Assembly: GCF_901482695.1 (NCBI RefSeq)
Contig: NZ_LR590484.1
Location: 4,464,001-4,528,000 of the forward strand
Length of the DNA stretch: 64,000 bases
Direction of reading: 5' to 3'
From: Sphingobacterium thalpophilum
GTDB taxonomy: Bacteria; Bacteroidota; Bacteroidia; Sphingobacteriales; Sphingobacteriaceae
Position 1 is the stretch's first letter, and every line of letters starts with the position of its first letter. The position numbers were made by a program, and so were the translations under genes. The notes below the pieces were generated by a model that was not told where the DNA came from, made no database searches, and saw only the letters and a program-made list of their open reading frames with translations. Positions 17,362 through 25,101 of this stretch are shown piece by piece.

Positions 17362-19161
17362 ATGATAAATAAATATATAAAATTAGCCGTTGTATGTTCG
17401 GGGCTTTCGCTGCTCGGAAGCTGTAACGACAGCTACTTAGACCGTGTTCCGGAGACCGCGATCAATAATGAGAACTTTTTTAATACAGCCACTGACCTGG
17501 AGCTGTATATCAATGGCTTGTACGACTTTCCGGGGCTGGGCATTTATGAGGCCGATGCAACCTCGGACAATGCCAGTACGACCGGCAATACGGAGATCAA
17601 AACAATCATGGCAGGTAATGCATCCGCGGCGACCATTACGGGTGGCTGGAACTGGGAGCAGCTCCGCAAAATTAATTTCTTTCTGGAACATATGGCTAAA
17701 GCCAGGGTTAGCGAAAGTGAGAAAGCACATTATGAAGGATTGGGCCGGTATTTTCGGGCTCGGTTTTATGTGGAGAAGGTACAGCGCTTTTCGGACGTGC
17801 CCTGGGTGGATAAGGCTTTGGAAGTGAGTGACGCGAATTATCTCTTCGCCAAACGTGACCCACGTGCTACCGTCGTCCAGAAAATTATGGAGGATTTTGA
17901 GTTTGCTGCCCAACATGTACAACCCCGGATAAAGCTGGGTACCGTCAACAAGTGGGTCGTTTTACAGGAGTACAGCCGCTTTGCACTCTATGAGGGCACC
18001 TACCGAAAATACCACAATGAACTGGATCTGAAAAGTTCGGCAAATGGTTTTTTGACCAAAGCACAGCAAGTGAGTGACCAGATGATGCGGGAGGGTGGCT
18101 TTGTGATCCATAATTCCGGCAAGCCTGATCAAGACTATGGAAGCCTGTTTTTCAGTGAAAACCTGGAAAACAACAAGGAGGTGGTACTCGGTCGCTTTTT
18201 TGCCAACAACGTGCTCAATGCAAGTTCATGGCCCGGGATGTTTGGTAATTACGAATATTATCCGCTGCGCGACCTTGTGCAGGCGTATTTAATGAAAGAT
18301 GGTTCGTTTTATTCGGCGCAGCCCGGTTACCAAAAGTATTCTTTTGTTAAAGAATTCGAAAACCGCGACCCCCGTCTGGCGCAGACCTATGCTTATCCGG
18401 GATGGCAACTGATCTATTCCCATACCTATGCGCAGGGGGCTGGCCTGTATGTGCAGCAGCTGGCCAAAAACTTTTCGGGTTACCACCAGATCAAAGGGTT
18501 TCAGAATACATTGAGCTTGGAAGCGCGTAACAACCTAGATATCCCACTGTACCGCTATGCCGAGGTCCTCTTGAATTTTGCGGAGGCAAAGGCAGAGCTA
18601 GGGCAGCTGACGCAGGCGGATCTCGACCGCAGTATCAATCTGTTGCGCGCAAGGGCGGGGATGCCGGCGATGACTCTTGGTGTAGCGATAGATCCGGTAC
18701 TGGCATCGCGCTATGCCAATGTAGAAAGCAGCCAGCGTAATCTCGTTCTGGAGATCAGACGGGAACGTCGGGTAGAGCTTGCCTTTGAGGGCTTCCGGTT
18801 TACAGACCTCATGCGCTGGAATGTGGGTGAGCTGTTAAAGAATAAACGGGAAGGCATCTACTTCGCCGGGCTGGGCCAGCACGACCTGACCGGCGATGGT
18901 ATTCCGGATATCGTGTTGCTGGCATCGTCCGCATCTATACCGGCCGTAAAGGAGAAAAATAGCCTGGGAAGGGAATTGCAGTACTATAGGGTTGGGCGTT
19001 TTGGTCAGGATGTCGGCGTGTTTCTCTCGGAAGGAAATAGCGGTACTGTCGAAACAATCGAAAATACAGGAACTTTTGAAGCACCTAAATTTTATTATCG
19101 CCCTATACCGCAAGCGGAAATACTTTTAAATGATAACCTGAAACAAATATTTGGATGGTAA
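17362..19161 (+). CDS. SusD/RagB-like nutrient-binding lipoprotein
   Basis: The 599-residue lipoprotein has a lipobox (LLGSC) with Cys21, then NDSYLDRVPETAINNENFF, the classic mature SusD start. Helical repeats (LGRYFRARFYVEKVQRFSDV; IPLYRYAEVLLNFAEAKAEL) and the C-terminal RRERRVELAFEGFRFTDLMR motif confirm the family. It should form the surface lid over the SusC encoded just upstream. Its stop codon (TAA 19159-19161) overlaps the ATG of the metallophosphoesterase, implying coupled translation. Confidence 0.95.
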   Translation: MINKYIKLAVVCSGLSLLGSCNDSYLDRVPETAINNENFFNTATDLELYINGLYDFPGLGIYEADATSDNASTTGNTEIKTIMAGNASAATITGGWNWEQLRKINFFLEHMAKARVSESEKAHYEGLGRYFRARFYVEKVQRFSDVPWVDKALEVSDANYLFAKRDPRATVVQKIMEDFEFAAQHVQPRIKLGTVNKWVVLQEYSRFALYEGTYRKYHNELDLKSSANGFLTKAQQVSDQMMREGGFVIHNSGKPDQDYGSLFFSENLENNKEVVLGRFFANNVLNASSWPGMFGNYEYYPLRDLVQAYLMKDGSFYSAQPGYQKYSFVKEFENRDPRLAQTYAYPGWQLIYSHTYAQGAGLYVQQLAKNFSGYHQIKGFQNTLSLEARNNLDIPLYRYAEVLLNFAEAKAELGQLTQADLDRSINLLRARAGMPAMTLGVAIDPVLASRYANVESSQRNLVLEIRRERRVELAFEGFRFTDLMRWNVGELLKNKREGIYFAGLGQHDLTGDGIPDIVLLASSASIPAVKEKNSLGRELQYYRVGRFGQDVGVFLSEGNSGTVETIENTGTFEAPKFYYRPIPQAEILLNDNLKQIFGW

Positions 19162-19988
19162 TGAAACGCATAAAAACACCTGTTTTACTTCTTATGCTGC
19201 TGGCAATGTGCTGTGGAACGGCAAAAGCGCAGCACTTTAAGTTCGCATTTTTCACGGATATGCATGTTCATGGCGACTCTACTCTCGATCAGGTGCACCG
19301 GCGGTTAACATCCCTGCCGCCGGGTGTCGAATTGATCGTCAGCGGTGGTGACAATGTGGATATTGACAACTTAAAAACCGCTGAATTACCGGCAGGGGAG
19401 CAACGGCTCAAGCAACTGAAGAACCTCTTTGACCGGACAGGTAAACCTTATCATATGGCCATTGGCAATCACGACAGGTTGCCTCGGGGCATACGCAATG
19501 GCCTTAATGACTTTGCGCTCTTTGAAAAGGTTTTTGGTCAGGCTTACTACAGTTTTGAGCATAAAGGCTGGAAGTTTATTGTATTGAATAGTGTGGAAAC
19601 CAGAGATCACCAGTATGTTATCGGTGCGAAGCAATTGACATGGCTGCAGGAGCTGGTGAAAAGTACTGCCAAAGACCAGCCCTTGGTGGTCATCTCACAT
19701 GTCCCTTTTTTATCTGTGTATTACCCGGTGCTGGAAGGGAGTTACACAAGTACGGATACCTTTGTCAATCAAAAGCAGGTGTTTGACCTTTTCAAGGAGC
19801 ACAGCCTCAAGCTGGTGCTACAGGGGCATATGCACCTGTATGAAGAAATCAAGGTAAAGGGTGTACAGTTTATCACGGCTGGGGCGGTGTCCGGAAATTG
19901 GTGGCATGGAACCTTTGAGGGGACTGCACCCGGACATCTGGAGGTGGAGGTCCACGGAAAGGACTTTAGCTGGAAATACATCAAATAA
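19161..19988 (+). CDS. Exported calcineurin-like metallophosphoesterase
   Basis: The 275-residue protein begins at ATG 19161, sharing one base with the SusD stop; an ATG six bases earlier adds only two residues. A signal peptide (to about residue 23, GTAKAQ) directs export. All five metallophosphoesterase blocks are present: DMH (33-35), GGDN (63-66), GNHDR (102-106), ISHVP and GHMH. These ligate a dinuclear metal centre that hydrolyses phosphomono- or diesters. Coupling to SusCD suggests it acts in the periplasm on the imported compound or on a product of it. The family includes nucleotide, phosphodiester and phospholipid hydrolases, so the substrate stays open. Confidence 0.92.
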   Translation: MKRIKTPVLLLMLLAMCCGTAKAQHFKFAFFTDMHVHGDSTLDQVHRRLTSLPPGVELIVSGGDNVDIDNLKTAELPAGEQRLKQLKNLFDRTGKPYHMAIGNHDRLPRGIRNGLNDFALFEKVFGQAYYSFEHKGWKFIVLNSVETRDHQYVIGAKQLTWLQELVKSTAKDQPLVVISHVPFLSVYYPVLEGSYTSTDTFVNQKQVFDLFKEHSLKLVLQGHMHLYEEIKVKGVQFITAGAVSGNWWHGTFEGTAPGHLEVEVHGKDFSWKYIK

Positions 19989-20046
19989 AACCGGCATATT
20001 TCCCCGATGCTCCCCGGATATTAACGCCAGGAGCTGGCGAGCATGG

Positions 20047-20081
20047 AACAGGCCGTCGGGATATCATCCCGGCGGCCTGTT
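20047..20081. other. Strong 16-bp hairpin in the intergenic region
   Basis: Arms AACAGGCCGTCGGGAT (20047-20062) and ATCCCGGCGGCCTGTT (20066-20081) pair over 16 bp with one T-G wobble and a 3-base loop. No T-run follows. It lies 59 bases after the metallophosphoesterase and may protect the 3' end of that transcript or act as a transcription-stop aid. Confidence 0.6.
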
Positions 20082-20138
20082 ATGTGAGCTGTCCATGCGT
20101 TGCAAATTTTTAAGATTTCTCGGGGTTAACACGGCTTT

Positions 20139-20198
20139 GCAGCAAACTGCGCCCGGAGCGCAGCACGATAATGTAGAGGATACCACAGTAACACTGCG
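20139..20198 (-). pseudogene. Decayed 3' end of a DUF6428-like gene
   Basis: About 59 bases here align without gaps to the 3' end of the DUF6428-like gene at 11147-11205, with roughly ten differences (about 83% by my hand count). Translated on the minus strand it reads VTVVSSTLSCCAPGAVCC, against LTVVSSSSSCCTPGSGCC in the intact gene. The stop codon has become a Lys codon, and no upstream part of the gene is recognisable. It appears to be debris from a duplicated or lost arsenic operon. Confidence 0.6.
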
Positions 20199-20202
20199 GG
20201 CG

Positions 20203-20239
20203 AAAGCCGCCAAGATAATTTCGAGGCGGCTTTTTTGTA
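20203..20239 (+). terminator. Intrinsic terminator
   Basis: AAAGCCGCC (20203-20211) pairs with GGCGGCTTT (20225-20233) around a 13-base loop and runs into TTTTTTGTATTT. It closes the rightward sigma-FecR-SusCD-phosphoesterase transcription unit. Confidence 0.8.
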
Positions 20240-20273
20240 TTTAATAAAGTAATGAAAATAATGTCTACTAATA

Positions 20274-20305
20274 TTGTAGATTTAATTTTATGTTTATTAT
20301 ATTTG
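20274..20305 (+). promoter_or_regulatory. Bacteroidota-type promoter of the sulfur-linked SusCD operon
   Basis: TTG (20274-20276), a 21-base spacer and TATATTTG (20298-20305) match the -33/-7 pattern. It sits just after the terminator at 20203-20239 and leaves a leader of roughly 300 bases before the SusC ATG at 20619. That leader contains the short ORF and hairpins described below. Confidence 0.65.
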
Positions 20306-20333
20306 TGCATCAACCTAGGAGACAAGCTATCGC

Positions 20334-20364
20334 AGAAAGGCCATTGGGTATCCCGAGGCCTTCT
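20334..20364 (+). other. Stem-loop in the 5' leader of the sulfur-linked operon
   Basis: AGAAAGGCC (20334-20342) pairs with GGCCTTCT (20357-20364) with one bulged A. An inner stem of TTGGG and CCCGA closes on loop TAT. It lies about 25-30 bases after the predicted transcription start. Its role is unknown; a 5' protective stem or part of a leader RNA switch are possibilities. Confidence 0.45.
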
Positions 20365-20420
20365 GAAAGCAGTATCTTCCGTGTGTAATGAACTATCACT
20401 GTTAATATAATTTATTATTT

Positions 20421-20525
20421 ATGAACCAGAGTTTTAATTTGATCCCTTCTTCATCAAGAGCATATCCGCTCTCCTGTCTATCCTATTTCTCTGATATAAG
20501 CATGCGAATGTGTAGCTGCGGTTAG
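20421..20525 (+). CDS. Putative cysteine-codon leader peptide (34 residues; core MRMCSCG)
   Basis: An ATG at 20421 opens 34 codons ending ISMRMCSCG and TAG 20523-20525. An internal ATG at 20502 would give just the heptapeptide MRMCSCG, possibly the real leader. The Ser-Cys codons are the left arm of a stem-loop (20514-20560), so ribosome position here would affect RNA folding. Cysteine-codon leaders that control sulfur operons by ribosome stalling are known in mycobacteria; applying that mechanism here is inference. The downstream operon encodes sulfur-handling proteins, which supports the idea. A minor hairpin (AGAGC/GCTCT) lies at about 20456-20472. Confidence 0.5.
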   Translation: MNQSFNLIPSSSRAYPLSCLSYFSDISMRMCSCG

Positions 20526-20560
20526 AAGAAAGCACCTCTTTCTTCAGACATGCAGCTTTT
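20514..20560 (+). promoter_or_regulatory. Attenuator-like stem-loop overlapping the leader peptide Cys codons
   Basis: Outer arms AGCTGC (20514-20519) and GCAGCT (20552-20557) enclose an inner perfect 8-bp stem, GAAGAAAG (20525-20532) with CTTTCTTC (20538-20545), loop CACCT. Four T residues end the structure. The left outer arm is made of the Ser-Cys codons of the leader ORF, and the inner stem starts in its stop codon. The T-run is short, so it may act by attenuation or by another translation-dependent route. SusC starts 59 bases further on. Confidence 0.55.
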
Positions 20561-20618
20561 CTGACAAGTAATCAATTGGCGTTGGCACTTGTAATTATTC
20601 ACTGTTAAAAATATATCT

Positions 20619-23600
20619 ATGAAAAATAGCGTATGGAAGTACGCCGCGACACTATTTTTGTCGCATGGTTTGCTATTGCCCGTATTTTCGCAGCAATCTG
20701 AGCCTCTGATTAACGCGACCTTAAAAGGCCAGGTGCTGGATTCAATTTCCCATCAGCCCATAGAAGGGGTTACGATACAGCTTGAAGGTGTGACCCACCA
20801 GGTAAAGACAGATGCGTCGGGACGATTTCAGTTTATCACGGGGCAGCGGTTGCCTCTGACGTTCTCAACCTCTTTTTTAGGCTATAAAAGTCGCCGGATC
20901 ACCGCCCGGCAGGCCCAGATCCAGATCCTGCTGCAACCGGCCGTTTCGGACCTGGACGAAGTGGTGGTGGTCGGCTATGGTACACAGAAAAAGAGAAACC
21001 TGACGGGTGCTGTGGCCAGAGTCGAAGCGTCCGAAGTGAACAAAATCCCCGTAGCGAGCTTTGACGCCCAGCTGCAGGGAAAGCTCCCCGGGGTGCAGGT
21101 CTCGACCAACTCCGGCGTACCGGGAGAAAGTATCTTTTTGAGGGTACGCGGGACGACCTCCATCAACTCGAGCAGTGACCCGCTCTACATCATAGACGGC
21201 GTATTCTTAAATAACACCTCCTTGCAGAATATCGGCCTCGGCGGGCGCACGAGCTCACCGCTCACAGACATCAATCCGGCAGATATCGAATCGATTGAGG
21301 TGCTCAAAGATGCTTCGGCCACAGCAATTTATGGATCACGTGGTGCCAATGGGGTGATTATCATTACCACCAAAAAGGGCAGCTATGGCAGCCGCACCAA
21401 GGTGGACCTCAATCTCCAGGCGGGATGGGCCGAGGCCAACCGTGCCCTGTTGCCCAAACTGGCCACAGGCCCCGAAACGGCAACCCTGGCCAACGAATGG
21501 TGGATAAACTCCGGACTGGACAACCCCGCACTCAAGCAGACCTTTGCCAACAGACCGTATCGCCCTGTGGCAGAAGGGGGAAAGGGAAATCCGGAAGAGC
21601 AACCCACTTATGACCGGCTGGGCTTTCTGCTGCGGCATGGCAGGCTGCAGGATTACAATCTGGGTATACAGGGAGGCAGTGACAAATCGAGGTTTTATAT
21701 TGGCGCGGGATACACGGGACAGGAAGCTTTTATCAAAGTGATCGACTTCTCGCGCACCAGTGTCAAATTTAATTTTGACCACCAGCTCGGCAGCCGCGTC
21801 AAGATCGGCCTGACGAACAACTTCTCGCGCACCTACCGCAATCAGGCGCGTACCGGCGACGGTCCGCAGGTGAGCCTCTTCAATTCGGCCGTCTCCTCGG
21901 CAACGAATGTGCCCATCTTCAATACCGACGGCTCGCTCAACGGAACGGACAATACGTATACGCTGGTGGACAACTACGATGTCAATACCACAAGCCTCCG
22001 CTATGTCGGAAGCGCCTTTGCAGAAGTCGATATCGTGAAAGGACTGAAATTCAGATCCAGTTTCTCCGCCGATTATAACGTCTACGACGAATCGCAGTAC
22101 TGGAACAGCAAAACAAGTATCGGGATCGCGAACAATAACCAGGCGACATCCGGAATCTCAAGAAATGGTACCTGGATCAATGAACAGACGCTCTCGTATC
22201 AGCATGCCTTTGGAAATCACAACCTTAGTGCTATCCTGGGCAACACCTTGCAGAGCAATGTGCTTGATTATAAATATCTGGAAGGAAATGGTTTTGCCAA
22301 CGACTCTTTCAGACAGATCTCTTCGGCAGCTAATATTATCGCCTCCGACAACTGGACCAAGTACACAATTTCCTCGTTTTTTGGCAGGATAGGTTACAGC
22401 TATGGAGACCGCTATTTTGCGGAGGCAACACTGCGGGCAGACGGTTCGTCCAAGTTTGGCGCCAACAACCGCTGGGGGTATTTTCCTGCGTTTTCGGCAG
22501 GCTGGCGTATCAGCCGCGAAGCTTTTCTGGCCGGACAGTCCTGGCTGAGCGACCTGAAGATCAGGGCATCCTACGGACTGACCGGCAATCAGGCGGGCAT
22601 CAGCAATTTCGCTGCACGGGGCTTGTGGACCGGTAACGAGAAATACGCAGACAGCTTCGGTAAAGTATCGCCTGCTACGGGACCTTCGCAGCTGGGCAAC
22701 GATGACCTGCGCTGGGAGAAAACAGCGCAGGCTGACCTCGGACTGGATCTGGCCCTGTTCGGCAGCCGCCTGTCCGTCACGGTTGACCTCTACCACAAAT
22801 ACACCTCGGATCTGCTGCTCGAGCGCCCGATTGTGGGGAGCTCCGGCTTCTCAAAATATTGGGCCAACGTCGGTGAGATCAGCAACAAGGGCTACGAACT
22901 GCTGATCAGCTCGCTCAATGTCAAAACCAGAGATTTCGCCTGGAATACGAGCCTCAACATCTCCGGCAACAAAAATAAAATTGAAAAGCTGCCGGCTCAG
23001 ATCACACAGTATACCCGCGATTGGGTGATCCTTAAGGAGGGCTATTCCCTCAACTCGTTCTGGCTTTATGAACAGCTCTCGGTCGATCCCCAGACGGGCA
23101 AGGCCGTATTCGATGGACAGCTCAGCGACGGTTCGCTACCGACCTCGGCCCGCAAGGTATTCCGCAATGCCTATCCCAAATTTTATGGGGGTATCGGCAA
23201 TACCTTTACCTACAGAAACTTTGACCTGGGCATTGACTTCAGCTTTCAGTACGGCAGCTATGCGGTAAACCTCAACCGTTATTTCCGCGAGCGCAACCCC
23301 AGCAGTGGCGGCGTATTCAAGAATGTGCTGAACAGGTGGCAGCAGCCGGGGGATATCACCGACGTGCCACGGCTGACTTCGGAAGGGCTGAACTATACCA
23401 TTGATGCAAACAGCCGCTACCTGGAAGATGCCTCTTATCTAAAACTCCGGCAGCTGACCTTGGGCTACAAGTTACCGCGCGAGCTGGTTGAGCGGGCAAG
23501 GCTGACGGCTGCACGTGTATATTTTGTGGGGTCCAATCTCTTTTTGTGGAGCAAATATACCGGTGATCCGGAATCCAACGTGACGAGCAACCCCAATGCG

Positions 23601-23672
23601 CAGGGCCTGGGCTCCTTTGGAACACCCCCGCAGCCGCGCACCTTCCAGCTTGGTCTGAATGTCACATTATAA
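20619..23672 (+). CDS. SusC/RagA-type TonB-dependent receptor (sulfur-linked operon)
   Basis: The 1017-residue channel has a signal peptide (to about residue 25), a carboxypeptidase-regulatory-like domain (about 33-110: LKGQVLDSISHQPIEGVTIQ), LDEVVVVGYGTQKKRNLTGA, a plug domain (SFDAQLQGKLPGVQVSTNSG; LYIIDGVFLNN; DASATAIYGSRGANGVIIIT) and a barrel ending FQLGLNVTL. It has no STN domain, and no sigma/FecR pair lies beside it. Regulation therefore probably comes from the promoter and leader at 20274-20560. It is the first structural gene of an eight-gene operon whose intergenic gaps are all 20-37 bases. With the next gene it should import a substrate across the outer membrane, and the context points to a sulfur compound. 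Confidence 0.95.
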   Translation: MKNSVWKYAATLFLSHGLLLPVFSQQSEPLINATLKGQVLDSISHQPIEGVTIQLEGVTHQVKTDASGRFQFITGQRLPLTFSTSFLGYKSRRITARQAQIQILLQPAVSDLDEVVVVGYGTQKKRNLTGAVARVEASEVNKIPVASFDAQLQGKLPGVQVSTNSGVPGESIFLRVRGTTSINSSSDPLYIIDGVFLNNTSLQNIGLGGRTSSPLTDINPADIESIEVLKDASATAIYGSRGANGVIIITTKKGSYGSRTKVDLNLQAGWAEANRALLPKLATGPETATLANEWWINSGLDNPALKQTFANRPYRPVAEGGKGNPEEQPTYDRLGFLLRHGRLQDYNLGIQGGSDKSRFYIGAGYTGQEAFIKVIDFSRTSVKFNFDHQLGSRVKIGLTNNFSRTYRNQARTGDGPQVSLFNSAVSSATNVPIFNTDGSLNGTDNTYTLVDNYDVNTTSLRYVGSAFAEVDIVKGLKFRSSFSADYNVYDESQYWNSKTSIGIANNNQATSGISRNGTWINEQTLSYQHAFGNHNLSAILGNTLQSNVLDYKYLEGNGFANDSFRQISSAANIIASDNWTKYTISSFFGRIGYSYGDRYFAEATLRADGSSKFGANNRWGYFPAFSAGWRISREAFLAGQSWLSDLKIRASYGLTGNQAGISNFAARGLWTGNEKYADSFGKVSPATGPSQLGNDDLRWEKTAQADLGLDLALFGSRLSVTVDLYHKYTSDLLLERPIVGSSGFSKYWANVGEISNKGYELLISSLNVKTRDFAWNTSLNISGNKNKIEKLPAQITQYTRDWVILKEGYSLNSFWLYEQLSVDPQTGKAVFDGQLSDGSLPTSARKVFRNAYPKFYGGIGNTFTYRNFDLGIDFSFQYGSYAVNLNRYFRERNPSSGGVFKNVLNRWQQPGDITDVPRLTSEGLNYTIDANSRYLEDASYLKLRQLTLGYKLPRELVERARLTAARVYFVGSNLFLWSKYTGDPESNVTSNPNAQGLGSFGTPPQPRTFQLGLNVTL

Positions 23673-23696
23673 TTGTTAATCGCAATGTTTACGCTC

Positions 23697-25064
23697 ATGA
23701 AAAAAACAAGACATTTCTTATATCCGCTTATCATCCTGCTGCTGACAGGCTGCAACTCCTTTCTGGAGGTCGAACCGCGTAGTTCGGTATCTGATGAAGT
23801 GACCATCGTCGACGGAAACTCGGCGGCAACAGCCGTCCGCGGTATATACGCGGCGCTGCGGTCCAACGACTATTATGGCTACAGCTTTCAGCTACTGGGC
23901 TTCTTTTCGGCAGATAATATCGTGTACCGGGGTAGCCAGACCGTCCACCAGACCTTGACCAACCATACGGTCAAATCGGATCTGGCCGTACTGGCGACTG
24001 CCTGGAACCAGATATACGCAACCATCAACAGGGCCAACCACGTGATCAGCAAAGTGCCGGGACTGGCCCTGACCACCACCTTCACCGAGACTTATCGGAA
24101 TCAGCTCGTTGGTGAAGCGTACTTTATCCGTGCCCTGGCCTATTTTGACCTGGCACGGACCTGGGGCGGTGTACAGCTTGTGCTGCAGCCGACGGCTTCG
24201 GCGAGCAGCTTGCCGCAGGTGCCCAGAAGTTCGCTGGCGGATACTTATGCGCAGGTGCTGCAGGATCTGCAGAAAGCAGAACAGCTGCTGCCCGATGAAA
24301 CCAACCGTATCCGTGCGACCAAAAAAACGGCGCGTGCGCTGCTGGCCAGATTCTATCTCTACCAGAAAAATTGGTCCGAAGCGGTCAAATATGCGTCCTA
24401 TATCATCGATGACAACAGCAATTATAGCCTGGTGACACCGTATCGCTCATTCTATGCCAATAATACCTCCAATACCAAGGAATCGGTATTGGAGCTGGTA
24501 TACGATATCAACAATACGAGCGGGCAGGCTAGCCAGTGGCTGGCCGGAGCCAATGGCGGGACGGCCTGGATACGTCCTTCACAGGATATCTATGACCTGC
24601 TCGTCAATCCTGCCATAGGCGGCGACCGGTCAGCCCTGGTATCTCGCACGTCTTCTTCGACAGACCCGAATATTCTGATCGGGAATCTCTATTACCGGAC
24701 CGACCGTACAGACCCTGTCTTCCTGATCCGGACGGCCGAACTGTATCTGATCCGTGCCGAAGCACGGGCACAGCTAAACGGAGAGGGGGATCTGACTGCT
24801 GCTCTGGCCGACCTGAATGCGGTGCGCCGCCGGGCCAATATCGAGCCGCTGGAAGGTTTGGGCAAGGTGGCATTGCTGCAGGCCATAGAACAGGAAAGCC
24901 GGGTGGAGTTTGCGCTGGAAAACCACCGCTGGTATGATCTGCTGCGAACCGGACGCGCGCAGGAGGTGCTCGGTATCGCCTCGGCCAATAGGCTGCTGCT
25001 GCCGATCCCTTTCGCTCAGGTCTCCATTGATCCGGACCTGCATCAGAATCCGGGGCTGGACTGA
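23697..25064 (+). CDS. SusD/RagB-like nutrient-binding lipoprotein (sulfur-linked operon)
   Basis: I chose ATG 23697, which gives 455 residues and a standard lipoprotein start (MKKTRHFLYPLIILLLTGC, Cys19); a TTG at 23673 would add eight residues before it. The mature protein opens NSFLEVEPRSSVSDEV and carries the SusD helical repeats (LVGEAYFIRALAYFDLARTW; TAELYLIRAEARAQL) and the C-terminal ESRVEFALENHRWYDLLRTG motif. At 455 residues it is shorter than the other complete SusD proteins here. It follows SusC by 24 bases and precedes the first DoxX-like gene by 37. Confidence 0.95.
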   Translation: MKKTRHFLYPLIILLLTGCNSFLEVEPRSSVSDEVTIVDGNSAATAVRGIYAALRSNDYYGYSFQLLGFFSADNIVYRGSQTVHQTLTNHTVKSDLAVLATAWNQIYATINRANHVISKVPGLALTTTFTETYRNQLVGEAYFIRALAYFDLARTWGGVQLVLQPTASASSLPQVPRSSLADTYAQVLQDLQKAEQLLPDETNRIRATKKTARALLARFYLYQKNWSEAVKYASYIIDDNSNYSLVTPYRSFYANNTSNTKESVLELVYDINNTSGQASQWLAGANGGTAWIRPSQDIYDLLVNPAIGGDRSALVSRTSSSTDPNILIGNLYYRTDRTDPVFLIRTAELYLIRAEARAQLNGEGDLTAALADLNAVRRRANIEPLEGLGKVALLQAIEQESRVEFALENHRWYDLLRTGRAQEVLGIASANRLLLPIPFAQVSIDPDLHQNPGLD

Positions 25065-25101
25065 TGACCAGCTGTTTTTATCCATTTAAATCTGTACTGA
25101 C

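Noticed and set aside
20440..20480. Possible SAM riboswitch, because ATCAAGAG occurs in the leader
   Set aside because: The rest of the conserved SAM-I core (GGAGGGA, GGCAACC and the pseudoknot partners) is missing; only a short AGAGC/GCTCT hairpin is present.
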